A stretch of DNA of 64,000 nucleotides from Heracleum sosnowskyi (Eukaryota; Streptophyta; Magnoliopsida; Apiales; Apiaceae). The stretch spans positions 62,507,064-62,571,063 of the forward strand of contig CM061242.1 of NCBI GenBank assembly GCA_030848705.1, given 5' to 3'. This document shows positions 45,000 to 56,392 of the stretch, one piece after another. Below the pieces are notes generated by a model that saw only the letters and a list, made by a program, of their open reading frames with translations, did no database searches and had not been told where the DNA came from. The first letter of the stretch is position 1. Each line of letters opens with the position of its first letter. Position numbers and translations under genes: made by a program.

Positions 45000-45416
45000 A
45001 TGGCTGCCAACCAACAACAAAACAACTTACCAGACGAAGAAGTCGAAAATCTCGATGAAATCTGGCAAGAGATATTCGATGCACTGGCTGAGATCGCAGA
45101 AGATGAAGAGCCTCAACCAGTTCCTGACCCTCAGGAACATGAAGCGTTTGTGAATGCCATGGTTGATGTTTTCTTTCATAACTTCCATCAGGAAAATCCT
45201 GATTGGAATCCTCTTGAAAACCTCATCTACGAAGATGAAGAGGACTAAGACGATAAAGATGATAAAGAGGATGAGGAGCTCTTCCAAGAGCTTGAGAGAA
45301 GAAGGAAGAGAATCCGTGATGCTTGTATGTCATGCAAGCTGGAGGCACGGAAGAGTCCCGGTGGACACGGTGACGATCCGCCTTCAAGTGAATCAGCTCC
45401 TCTTCTCGTCCTTTAA
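45000..45416 (+). pseudogene. Antisense gene inside Copia-B encoding a small acidic protein
   Basis: ATG at 45000 is in good plant context (TTCAATGGCTGCC) and preceded by a TATA box. The frame gives 82 residues (MAANQQQNNLPDEEVENLDE at the start; strongly acidic, Trp-containing) to TAA at 45246-45248. The same frame continues with plausible coding sequence (acidic run, then LERRRKRIRDACMSCKLEARK) to TAA at 45414-45416, so one nonsense change probably shortened a 138-codon protein. It is transcribed opposite to gag-pol and lies between pol and ORF3. I recognise no family. Two dyads of the Copia-B family word lie inside it (45121-45137; 45187-45203), tying it to this element. Confidence 0.6.
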
Positions 45417-45936
45417 GTATGGAACAAGAGATCTTCCAATCCTGATGGACTGTGAAGCTGCTCAGGAGCGTTCATGCTAATTTGCAGGGCATGTGTTCCT
45501 GAGTAGAAAAATAGACTAGGAAAAAAAATATGTAATTTCCATTTTCATTTGTAATGAATCTTCAAGAATTAATGAAATTTGTCTATTTTCTCAACTGTTT
45601 TCTTTCTGTACTTGCCTGCAAAATTTGTTAGTAACACTGATATTGACATATAATAATGACGAATAGTAAACTCTGATATAATTGAAATTGAGAATTAAGA
45701 CTGAAAACTTAATCAAAGACTAAGTAAAAATCTTATTTCCAGAGTTTACCAGAAGTGTTAATGACAAAGTAGCATAGAACCTCTGGTTTTCATACCAGCT
45801 TCAATATCTGAGCATCAGGATTTACCATGACTTCCTGTCAGGATTGAGTCATGTCAGGAATAGATCAAAAATACATACCTTTCTGAATAACCATCAGGAT
45901 TTGACAGTTATCCGGATTTCCTCTCTTTAGCTTTCC
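45417..45936. other. Copia-B spacer between pol and the antisense gene
   Basis: A convergent non-coding region. 45530-45580 has AT-rich words (AATGAATCT, AATTAATGAAAT) that could end the plus-strand gene. 45800-45910 has at least four ATCAGGATT-type words. Confidence 0.5.
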
Positions 45937-48900
45937 TCAGAAATTCTCAAAGTTCATCATTCCAAGTTCATTCACCAATTTATTGAAAGTAGCTTCAGGT
46001 AGTGGCTTGGTGAATATATCAGCTAGTTGTTGATCAGTAGTAACAAAGTGAAGTTCAATTGTTCCTTCCAGAACTTGTTCTCTTATAAAGTGATATCGAA
46101 TACTGATGTGTTTAGTAAGAGAATGTTGAACTGGATTTCCTGTCATTGCAATAGCACTTTGGTTATCACAATAAATAGGGATTTTTGAGTATGACATGCC
46201 ATAATCTAACAACTGATTTCTCATCCACATTATCTGAGCACAACAACTTCCTGAAGCAATGTACTCAGCTTCTGCAGTTGAAGTGGAAATGGATTTTTGC
46301 TTTTTACTGAATCATGAAACTAGTCTTCCACCCAAAAACTGACAGCTTCCTGAAGTACTTTTCCTGTCTATTTTGCATCCTGCAAAATCAGCATCTGAAT
46401 AACCACACAACCCAAAATCTGGTTCCCTTGCATACCAAAGGCCAAGTGAAGGAGTGCCTTTGAGATATCTGAAAATTCTTTTGACTGCAATCAGATGGGG
46501 TTCTCTAGGTTTTGCTTGAAATCTTGCACATAGACAGGTTGCAAACATGATATCTGGTCTACTTGCAGTGAGATACAATAAAGATCCAATCATTCCTCTG
46601 TAGTGAGTTACATCTACCTCAGCACCTTGATCAGGATCAAGTTTGGTAGCTGTAGCTATGGGAGTTGTAGCAGAAGAACTATCTTTCATGTTAAACCTTG
46701 TCAATAAATTCCTTGTATATTTAGACTGATTGATAAAAATCCCTTCATCAGTCTGTTTAACTTGAAGACCAAGAAAGTAACTCATTTCTCCCATCATGCT
46801 CATTTGATATCTTGACTGCATAAGCTTGGAAAACGTTTCACAAAGCATATTGTTTGTTGACCCAGAAATGATATCATCAACATAAATCTGAACTAACAAC
46901 AAGTCCTTACCATGATTCAAATAAAATAGAGTTTTATCAATAGCACCTCTTTTGAATCCACTTTCTAGTAAGAATAGAGCTAAAGTTTCATACCATGCTC
47001 TTGGAGCTTGCTTTAGTCCATAAAGTGCCTTATCCAATCTGTAGACATGATCCGGATATTTAGGATCAATGAAACCAGGAGGTTGCTCAACATAGACTTC
47101 TTCCTCCAGTTCTCCATTTAAGAAAGCACTTTTAACATCCATCTGGAAAACCTTGAATTTCTTATGTGCTGCATAAGCAAGAAATATCCTGATGGCTTCT
47201 AGTCTTGCAACAGGAGCAAAAGTTTCATCATAATCAATTCCATCTTGTTGAGAATACCCCTTTGCAACTAGTCTTGCTTTGTTTCTGATTATTACTCCAT
47301 CAGAATCAGTCTTGTTCTTGAAAATCCACTTTGTACCAACAATTGATCTATTCTTTGGTCTTGGTACCAGTTTCCAGACTTCATTTCTTTCAAATTCATT
47401 CAGTTCTTCTTGCATTGCAGTAACCCAATCAGCATCTTTAAGTGCATCTTCAACTTTCTTAGGCTCCTCCTTGGATAGAAAGTTATTGTATAGACATTCA
47501 TTCTGAGTTGCACTTCTTGTTTGAACACCTGCATCAGGATCCCCAATGATCAAATCAGGATTATGACTTGCAGTCCATTTCCTTGCCGGTGTTAAATTGT
47601 TTCTTGACGTAGATGCTCTCCCTGGATTGGTGTTATCTTGATTTGAAGAACTTGCTTGACTTGAAGCTCCCCATGAATTATTGCTATGTCCTCCTGATAA
47701 GTTATCAGGATCATCACTTGAATCAGTATCTGAAGAATTTTGTCCTGATGATTGAGTTGACTCTGAACTTGTAGTAGAATGATGTTGCTCCCCCTCAACA
47801 TTAGCACTACTAGAAGTATCACTATTGTTTGCATCATCAGTATTTGCACCATCAGCATCTGGTGTGTCATCAGGATTTGGTGACCCATCAGGATCTGATT
47901 TATGGACAGGATCTGATTCACTTTCCTCAGGTTCCTTGGTAGCTTCATTTTCAAAAATCAATCTATCATGAGAGTCTTCATTGATTCCAGCTATCTTCTT
48001 GTCATCAAAAGATACATTTATTGACTCCATGACAGTCCTTGTCCTCAAATTAAAAACTCTGAAGGCTCTTGATGCAGGATAGCCTATTAAAATTCCTTCA
48101 TCAGCCTTTATTTCAAATTTCCCTAGCTGTTCAGGATGAGTTCTGAGAACAAAACATTTACAGCCAAACACATGCAGATGCTTCAGACTTGGTTTCTTCT
48201 CCTTGAGAGATTGATAAGGAGTCACACCGTGCCTGTTTATTAATGTGAGATTTTGAGTATAGCATGCTGTGTTGACTGCTTCTGCCCAGAAATATGTAGG
48301 TAATTTTGCTTCTTCCAACATAGTTCTGCCAGCTTCAATAAGAGTTCTATTTTTCCTTTCAACTACTCCATTTTGCTGAGGTGTGCCAGGAGCAGAGAAT
48401 TGTTGAATGATTCCTTTGTACTTGCAGAACTCTTCCATCTTTGAATTCTTAAATTCAGTACCATTATCACTTCTCAAAATCTTGACTTTGTACTTTGTGG
48501 TTGTCTCAATCATTCTCACATGATCCAACAGAACTTCAGGAGTCTCATCTTTTCTGTGCAAAAAATAGACCCAGGTGAATCTAGAATATTCATCAACAAT
48601 TACAAGAGTGTACCTTTTCTTACTGATGGACATGATGTTGACTGGAACAAATAGATCAAGATGTAGCATGTGATATGGTTCTTCAATAGAGGATTCTGAT
48701 TTACTCTGGAATGATGTCCTTCTTTGTTTTGCTTTCTGACATGCATCACAGAGTCCATCAGGAGTATATAACACTTTTGGTAATCCTCTCACTAAATCTT
48801 TCTTAACCAACTCATTGATATTGCTGAAGTTGAGATGAGAAAGCTTCTTGTGCCAATTCCAACTTTCATCTACTGAAGCTTTACTGATCAGACATGTAGG

Positions 48901-49199
48901 GGAGACATCAGTATTTGATTGAATGTTGGCTTCATATATGTTACCATGCCTGTAGCCAGTCAGTGCTATCTTTCTTGTTGCTTTACTGACTACTTCACAC
49001 TGAGTGGAATAGAAGTTGACATGATAACCTCTGTCAGTGATTTGACTAATACTCAACAAGTTGTGTTTCAGTCCTTTCACTAGAGCTACTTTTTCACAGT
49101 TGGGCCAACTTTTTCCTCAAATTCTGATAACAGGGCTTTGTTTCCAGTCATGTGCACAGAACATCCACTATCCATGACTAACACATTTTTCTTTTTACC
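45937..49199 (-). pseudogene. Copia-B pol: protease, integrase, RT, RNase H
   Basis: It begins at the phase-0 codon next to CAG at 49200. The protease has MDSGCSVHMTGN but is cut: about 27 codons are missing between GPTV and LVKGLKHNLL, with loss of frame (near 49085-49095). From 49080 the frame is open for 922 codons: integrase zinc (WHKKLSHLNF, CDACQKAK), core D (HLDLF), D (RSDNGTEF), E (VVERKNRT), an Asp/Ser/Asn-rich linker (NPDDTPDADG), RT with SAFLNGE and YVDD, and the first half of RNase H (GYSDADFAG). TGA at 46314-46312 replaces a Trp codon; RNase H continues (STAEAEY, CDNQSAIAM, ADIFTKPL) to 45937. This is the best-preserved pol in the window. Confidence 0.92.
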
Positions 49200-49242
49200 C
49201 TGCAATCAGAATAGAAACACACTAGTTAGAACATTTAGGAAC
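49200..49242 (-). other. Possible 43-nt intron at the Copia-B gag-pol frame change
   Basis: On the minus strand TGG is followed by GTTCCT; the segment holds TTCTAAC (a branch-point-like word), a pyrimidine-rich stretch and ends TTGCAG, next to the phase-0 codon GGT of pol. It contains the gag stop TAG. 43 nt corrects the +1 frame offset between gag and pol. Confidence 0.35.
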
Positions 49243-51525
49243 CCATACTTGTTGGGTTCCTTTTACATGCAATTTATTAACTTTCACAGCAAAAGACTTT
49301 CTGACCTTAGCAATCCTGACAGGATTTACTCCATCAGGATTTGCTTTGTCAACAAAAGCATGCTTCACTATGACATTCTCAATGCTACCAGAGTTTGCAC
49401 TCTTTTTATCAAATTTAGGCAATGGATCATAAAAGTTATAGTACAACTCATGATAATCTTTACAAGTATAAATAGAATGCCATATACTACCACAATGAAA
49501 ACAGGACTTCTGTGGTTTATAAAATACTGATCTATTCCTAACATCAGACTTAGAAATATCAGCAATCTTCTTCTTACTCTTCTTACAATCAATAGCAAGA
49601 TGATTAGAGTTACCACAGTTAAAACAACACTTTCTAGGTGCATTTGGGATATATTTGTAACCATTCTCTTTATTGATCCCAACTTTACCATTCCTGTTTC
49701 TCTTAACAGTAGCTTCCTTTTTCTTATCTGTCACATCACAAATTTTATCCTTAAGCTGTTTCTGAGACAATAGACCTACATTCTTAGTGACTCTATTCAT
49801 GACAGATTTAGACTTTATGATTTTAATTCCTTGAGTAGAAGTAGATCCCTTTTCAAAAGTAGAATTGGAATCCTTACCAAAAACAAAATTAACAGGAGTA
49901 ATCTTAGATTTGGTTGTATCTATAACATGTCTATAGGTCTTTGGACTGACTGTCTCATCAATGACAATTTTCTCTTTCAATTTCTTATCCTCATCTGACT
50001 TATATCCTAGACACTCTTTCCAATTCTTAGAGGTATTAATCTCATGAAATTTCCTACCAGAGTCTGTCCAGGTTCTGATTTTCTCATTAGCATATTCAAG
50101 TTCCTTTTCAAGAGTAGTACATTTGGATTTCATCTCTAAATACATGTGATTCGCATTATCACATTCTTTTTGTACTTCTTGCATACGAGAAAATTCAGCT
50201 TCTAATATGTCATTCCTTTTTCTAAGTTCAGACATCTCAGATAAGATCCTAGTATTTTCAGCAGTTTAACTTCTAAAGCTAATATGTAAAGACTTTAGAA
50301 AACGTCTTAACTCAGAAGCATTATCAGTATCAAAATCAAAGATAGTATTTAGTACCTTATCATCAGGAGCAGAAATTACATCAGCGTTGGCCATTAGAGC
50401 ATAGTTGACCACCTCAGTATCAGATTCTGAGGAAGAGTCCATCCAATCCTTACTTGATGTGATAAGTGCCTTTGTCTTCTTGCACTCAGAAGAAAAGTGA
50501 CCCATACCATTGCACTTGTAGCATCTAACCTTTGACTTGTCAAATTTGCTACCATTGCTATCCTTTTTGATATACTTATCTTTGTTTGGGTTGAAAGCCT
50601 TTTTCTGAAAGTTGCCTTGTCTTCTATTCTTCCTGAACTTCATCCTTCTGAAGTTTTTGACAATCATAGCAACCATCTCTTCCATGTCTGAGTCAGAAGA
50701 ATCATCATCAGTATTGGCATCAGGATTGCCATCAGTATCTGATGAAGAGTCATCAGGACCTGACTCAGCTACTCTTGATTTACTTCTAGAGACCTCCATA
50801 GCTTTTCCTTTAGATTTAGCATCTGCTTTCAAAGCAATTGATTTTGCCTTGATGTTTTTCTTGTTCTTTCTCTGTTGAACTTCAAGATCATGAGTTCTTA
50901 GCATCCCATAGACTTCATCAAGAGACACAGTGTTAAGATCATACTGATGTCAAATGATCGAGGTCTGAGTGTCCCATTCTTCAGGTAAAGCTCTTAGAAA
51001 CTTGGTGTTTGAATCTTCAGTTTCATATTCCTTGTCAACTAAAGATAAACTGTTCAATAGTGTCAGAAATCTATCATATAGATCAGTTAGGCTCTCATCA
51101 GGTCTTGCATCAAATTGTTCATATTCTTGAATCAAAAGAGCCCTTCTATTTTTCTTGACAGATGCAGATCCCTGGCACTGAGTTTCCAAAGTATCCCAGA
51201 TTTCTTTTGAAGACTTGCATGCAATCACTCTATTTGACATGACAGCATCAAGACTACTGTGCAAGATATTCTTTATCTTTCGTTCCCCGAGTACATGAGC
51301 TTTTTCTTCTGGAGTCCATTCACTTTTAGCCTTGACCACATAATGTTCAGGTACTGTATCTGTTCGTTCTACAATCCTTGTAGGAATATATGGTCCATCA
51401 CGAATCATGTCCAAATAGTCAGGATCCATAGCCTCCAGGTACATTAGCATCTTTACCCTCCATGTTGGATATTCTGATTTCTTCAAGATGGGAATCTTCA
51501 TGCTTTCATACTTGGTTGTCGACAT
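49222..51525 (-). pseudogene. Copia-B gag with three zinc knuckles
   Basis: ATG at 51525 opens the copia Gag domain (PTWRVKMLMYLEAMDPDYLD ... EIWDTLETQCQG ... LRALPEEWD). A TGA near 50950 interrupts it; then come a linker rich in Asp/Ser with family words (NPDANTDDD), knuckle 1 (CYKCNGMGHFSSEC), a stop near 50264, a coiled coil, knuckle 2 (CFNCGNSNHLAIDC), knuckle 3 (CFHCGSIWHSIYTC) and a tail with NPDGVNPVR ending QVWVPKCSN. The third knuckle is an addition relative to the A/C/D families. Confidence 0.9.
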
Positions 51526-51561
51526 CTTTAGATCGTATCTGATTCAGAATCAAATCAGTTT

Positions 51562-51573
51562 GCTCTGATACCA
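51562..51573 (-). promoter_or_regulatory. Copia-B primer binding site (initiator Met-tRNA)
   Basis: TGGTATCAGAGC on the minus strand, two bases inside the LTR end. Confidence 0.93.
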
Positions 51574-51575
51574 AT

Positions 51576-52129
51576 TGTTGCCCAGTAATAATCTATTGTA
51601 GAAGGGGGCTTGAATACAATAGTATAAGATAATCGACTTCTTAATGTATATATCACAAATATGAAAGAAAGATAACAGCTTTATTAAATCTGATATAAAA
51701 CTGTTACAAACTCTCTCAAGAAATTCTGATGTTCTAGAGAGCTGCTAGCTTACAAAAACTCTCTCAAGAAATTCTATGTTCTTGAGAGCTTCTATCTTGA
51801 TTCACACCGAACCAAAACCAAAACTGTGTTTATATACTACACAGCTTCTCTATCAATGATAAGTCCTAATCAATTACAAAGATTGAAACCTATCCATAAT
51901 TGATAGCTACATCCTACAAACCAGGAACCGACAGAATAAACTTCCATGTTTAACTAGACTCCAAATATAACTCGAAGTAGGAATCCTGATCAGCTTCCAG
52001 TCCTGATGATCAATCCTGATCCCAGTCCTGATATGTATCTTGATCCTAACGACCATGTAATCCTGATGACGTCAGCAATCCTGATCAGTTGAGTCTAGCT
52101 CCTGACGATCATTGAATTCTGATCTAACA
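51576..52129 (-). repeat. Copia-B 5' LTR
   Basis: A 554-bp LTR with TATATAAA at 51829-51836. Relative to the 3' LTR it has an extra 11 or so bases inside the ATCCTGAT cluster (near 51990), so that cluster is prone to small duplications or deletions. Confidence 0.94.
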
Positions 52130-52134
52130 AGTGC
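52130..52134. repeat. Target-site duplication AGTGC, right copy
   Basis: Pairs with 40245-40249 around Copia-B. Confidence 0.93.
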
Positions 52135-53976
52135 ATCCTCAACTTTCTTTGGCTCATCTTGAGACAAAAAGCTACTATATAGACATTCCTCTTGAGTTGC
52201 TCTTCTAGTTTGGACTTTTGAAGAAACATCACCTATGATGAGTTCAAAGGGACGATCTTTAGTCCATTTCCTTGAGGGAGGTAGATTAGCTCTAGAAGAT
52301 GTAGCTTCATGATCATGATTGCCTTGATTAGATGTTTGTCCTTGAGAAACTCCCCCTGAGTTTGTTGTCCCTAAGTGATCATTCCTAGAAGCATTTCTAT
52401 GACTGTCAATGGAATGCCCATTTTGACTCTCAACGAAGTACTCATTATGACTGTCAACGGAATGACCAATTTGACTGCTAGCAGCTATTCTTTTCAATCT
52501 TAATGCAGCAATTTCATCTTCACTACTGCTTTCATATGTGCTAGACACAACAACTTTAGGCTGTTTCTCAATAGCCTTAACATGATTAACTTGATCTCCT
52601 TCCTCATTCTCAAAAGAAAGACTTTCATGGAAACCTTCATCACAGAGACCTTGAATTTTGAGATCATCAAAAACAACATGTACAGATTCCATAACAATGC
52701 TGGTTCTGAGATTATAGACTCTGTAAGCTTTCCTTGCTGCATATCCCACAAATATTGCTTCATCTGCCTTTGCGTCAAATTTCCCCAAATGCTCAGCTTG
52801 ATTTCTCAGAACAAAGCACTTGCATCCAAAGACATGAAGAAAATCCAATAGTGGCTTTTTTCTTTTGAGTAGTTGATAAGGGGTCATTCCCTTGGCTTGA
52901 TTAATCAAATAAATATTTTGAGTGAAGCAAGCTGTGTTAACTGCCTCAACCCAAAAATAAGTTGGTAACTTTGATTCATCTAGCATTGTCCTTGTAGCTT
53001 CAATGAGTGTTCTGTTTTTCCTTTCAACTACACCATTTTGCTGTGGTGTCCTTGCAGCTGAAAATTCATGCAAAATACCATTTTCCTCACAGAACATCTT
53101 CATAGTTGAATTCTTGAACTCTGTCCCATTGTCACTCCTAAACCTTCTTACTTTGAAATCAGGATGATTGTTTACTATCTTGATGTGATTGATAATGATT
53201 TCACTTGCCTCATATTTTGAGTGCAAAAAGAAAGTCCATGTAAATCTAGAAAAATCATCAACAATCACAAGACAGTATTTCTTCTTTGAAATGGACATGA
53301 CATTGACAGGGCCAAATAGATCCATATGAAGCAACTCAAGCTGTTGGACAATTGATGACTCTGTCTTGCTTTTGAATGATGCCTTCTTTTGTTTCCCTTT
53401 TTGACAGGCATCACACAAACCATCCTTGGAGAATTCCACCTGTGGAATTCCTCTAGCAAGATCTTTCCTCACCAAGTCATTCATAACCTTGAAATTTAAA
53501 TGAGACAATTTCTTGTGCCATAGCCAACTTTCATCCTTGCTTGCCTTGCTGAAAAGACAAGTGATGGTGTCTGGACTTGTGCTACTAAAGTCAGCAATGT
53601 ACACATTCCCTCTTCTGAATCCAGTCATTACCACATTGTTGTCTCCACCTTTAGAAACAACACAGGCTTCTCTTGAAAAAGTAACTAAAAATCCTTTGTC
53701 ACAAAGTTGGCTGATACTAAGCAAATTGTGCTTTAGACCATCCACCAATGCAACCTCATCAATGATGACATTTTCTCTTGAAATCAAGCCATATCCCTTA
53801 GTATAGCCTTTGCTGTCATCTCCAAAAGCAATACAAGGGCCAGCTCTTTCCTGGAACTCTGTGAGTAGGGTAGAATCACCAGTATTGTGTCTTGAACAAC
53901 CACTATCCAAGTACCAAAGATTCCTTTTGTCTCCCTGCACACAATAAAACCAAATCAAGTTGATTTTGGTACCCAA
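52135..53976 (-). pseudogene. Copia-C pol, first piece: protease and integrase
   Basis: An open minus-strand frame from the gag-pol junction to the Copia-B insertion. Protease YLDSGCSRHNTGD (Met of the usual HMTG changed to Asn), integrase zinc region (SHLNFKVMN, CDACQKGK), core D (HMDLFGP), D (RSDNGTEF), E (VVERKNRT), and the variable linker carrying family words (GHSVDSHNEYFVESQNGHS). It is cut after KKVEDAL at 52134. The frame seen beyond (to 52072) is LTR sequence of Copia-B, not pol. The frame is -1 relative to gag. Confidence 0.92.
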
Positions 53977-56329
53977 GTTTCCTTGGGTCTTGTTTTGTTA
54001 GCCTTTGATTTACTCTTCACATCATTTTTCACCTTGGGCTCCGATTGAGGTAAATCAACCTTTACCTTTGGTGTTGATTTCTGAGGGTTGCTCACATTTT
54101 CATTCATAGCATGCATATTTGGAGGAACAAACATGTTATTTACATTCCATGGCATTTGTGGCACATTAAACATATTCATGTATGGATTAGGCACAAATGG
54201 CATGCTAGCATATGGATTTTGAAATTGTGCATATGGAGCAAACATATTAGGCATAACAGGCATTGCAGGCATAGAGGCATTCATTGCAGGCTTAGGCATT
54301 TTCACATTAGTCGGCTTCTTAACAGATTTGCAATTAGCAGATAAATGACTAACACTACCACAATTAACACTTGTTTTTCTAGGAGCATACTTATCAGGTG
54401 TGTAATTGTTATGTTTGTTCAACTTGAATTTTCTCTAACTTGTCTTTCAATTTCTTGTTAGACAAGTGACCTACATTAGCTCTCTCAATAGGCTTCTCAA
54501 CTTTCTTTGATTTACTAGACTCACCTTGAACAAAGTTCTTGGTGACAAGACCATACTTGTTATTAAGTCTAGTGAGTTCTTCTTTCTTTTTCTTTGTCAA
54601 CGAAACAGCATGATCGGTTGATGGTTCATCTGTCAACGAAAGGTTGCATTCCGTTGACGTATCAACCTTCAACAAATGATCATTGTTGTTTGTTGACTCT
54701 GATTCTGATTCTAAGGTTTCAACAGCATACCCTAGCTTCTCTTTGTTCTTTTTCCATGATTGCTCACAGAAAGATTCCATACCTTGAACATTAATGATGT
54801 TGCTAGCAACATTCCTGGAATATTTCCATTTTGCAATCAATCTCTGTTCTATTTCTAGTTGTGTTTTAAGAATCTCTTCCCTTTTTAACACTTTCTCAAG
54901 CTCCAGCTTAGCATCCCTACTAACACACCTCATTTTCTCAAACTCAATGAGTTGTGCTTCTAACATGGCATTTCTCTTTAATTCTTGAGTTCTCTTTGGT
55001 AAGTGATTTAAGAGTAACACGAAAATTATACAGTACAGTAGACATTTCATTAACTGTACTATCGCACTCCTCTTTTGAAAGCTCGGAAAGATTAGTAATT
55101 GTTACCTGGTTGCTAGAGGAACTTGCTTCCTGCTCATGATTGTTAGCCATTAGAGCCAAGTTGACATACTCAACATCATCATCTGAATCTTCGCCATTAC
55201 CAGCCCAATCATACTCATGAGACATGAAAGCCTTTTCTTTTTGCTTGAGAAGTTCAAAGTATTTCTTTTTATAATCAACAGGCTCAATTTTCCTGTTGCC
55301 CTTCTCAGCTTTGGGCTTTCTGCAATCTCCAGCAAAGTGACCAATCATTCCACAGTTGAAACATTTAGACTTAGACTTTTCAACCCAATTATTTTTGCTA
55401 GGTTGAAAGTCTCTCCTTGGTGGCCTTGCTTCTGAGTTTCTCTTGAATTTGAACTTAGAAAATTTTCTTGAAAGAAAAGCAATGTGCTCATCAATCTCAT
55501 CTAAGTCATCCAAGTTGGCTGGTTCTTCTTCTTCTTCTGTCATCTTGCCTTTACCCTTGCTAACATGACTCCTACAACTAGCTCGACTAGTTGTGGCTTT
55601 TGCAGCTTCTTCATTGTCATCTTCCAGTTGGTTCACCGATGCAGTCAATGCAATAGATCCACCTTTCTTTTGTACCTTCTCAATTTCTTCATCTTGCTCC
55701 ATTTCCAACTCATATGTCTTTAAGGTTCCATAAAGCCTTTCAAGAGGATAATCTTTGTACTCTTGAGTGTTTCTCAGAGAAACAGTCATAGGCTTCCACT
55801 CTTTTGGAAGAGCTCTAAGAAATTTGAGGTTTGAATCCTTGGTTTGGTAGACCCTCCCATACAACTTTAATCCATTCAAAAGCTTTTGAAACCTACTAAA
55901 TGTATCATTTAGGGTTTCACCGGCTTTAAAATGAAAGTGTTCATATTGTTGTATGAGGAGTTGCATTTTGTTCTCCCTTACCTGCTCAGTTCCTTCACAG
56001 AGTGTTCTAACAGTGTCCCATACTTCTTTAGAAGTTGTATAGTTGATAACATTGTCAAACATCTCTTACTCCAAACCATTAAACAGAATGTTCATGGTTC
56101 TTTTATCTTTATGGACTTCTGCAACATCTTCAACAGTCCATTCTGAGACAGCATCATCTGGCAGTCCAACTCTAGATGCAAACTTCATGGGAACGTGTGG
56201 ACCTTTCTAAATGCAGTCTACATATCTCTCATCCATAGACATGAGATGTAGATGCATTTTTACTTTCCAGTGAAAATAATTGTCCTTATCTAGAACTGGT
56301 ATCTTTACACCTGCATCCTTCTTCACCAT
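53955..56329 (-). pseudogene. Copia-C gag with two zinc knuckles (second one damaged)
   Basis: ATG at 56329. Same order as Copia-A gag: Gag domain, knuckle 1 (CFNCGMIGHFAGDC), coiled coil, family-word segment, knuckle 2, Met/Pro/Asn-rich tail and WVPKST. Lesions: stops near 56210 and 56069, a small deletion near 56150, frame changes near 54990 and 54420 (each with local deletion relative to Copia-A), and the first Cys of knuckle 2 replaced by Ser (SVNCGSVSHLSANC). Its segment at 54598-54660 holds GTCAACG/CGTTGAC pairs. Confidence 0.88.
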
Positions 56330-56378
56330 GGTTTCTGTTTTGGCCTTGATCTTTAAACTCCTTGTATGTAAGAAGCTT

Positions 56379-56390
56379 GCTCTGATACCA
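56379..56390 (-). promoter_or_regulatory. Copia-C primer binding site (initiator Met-tRNA)
   Basis: TGGTATCAGAGC on the minus strand, two bases inside the LTR end. Confidence 0.92.
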
Positions 56391-56392
56391 AT

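Larger units (their letters stand above)
40250..52129 (-). mobile_element. Copia-B: complete copia element nested in Copia-C
   Basis: An 11,880-bp element with LTRs at both ends, AGTGC duplications, Met-tRNA primer site, gag with three zinc knuckles, nearly intact pol, a long extra gene (ORF3) and a polypurine tract, all on the minus strand, plus a small gene on the opposite strand (45000-45416). It is diverged from the A/C/D families but shares their layout. The two LTRs differ at several positions and by an 11-bp indel, so insertion is not very recent. Confidence 0.95.

Noticed and set aside
45246..45248. Programmed stop readthrough in the Copia-B antisense gene
   Set aside because: A single GAA-to-TAA change explains it, the context is not a known readthrough signal, and only one copy is available.
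45154..45480. Second plus-strand frame overlapping the Copia-B antisense gene
   Set aside because: Out of frame with the better supported gene, which explains its open length.
52072..52134. C-terminal extension of Copia-C integrase
   Set aside because: It reads through the target duplication into the Copia-B LTR.
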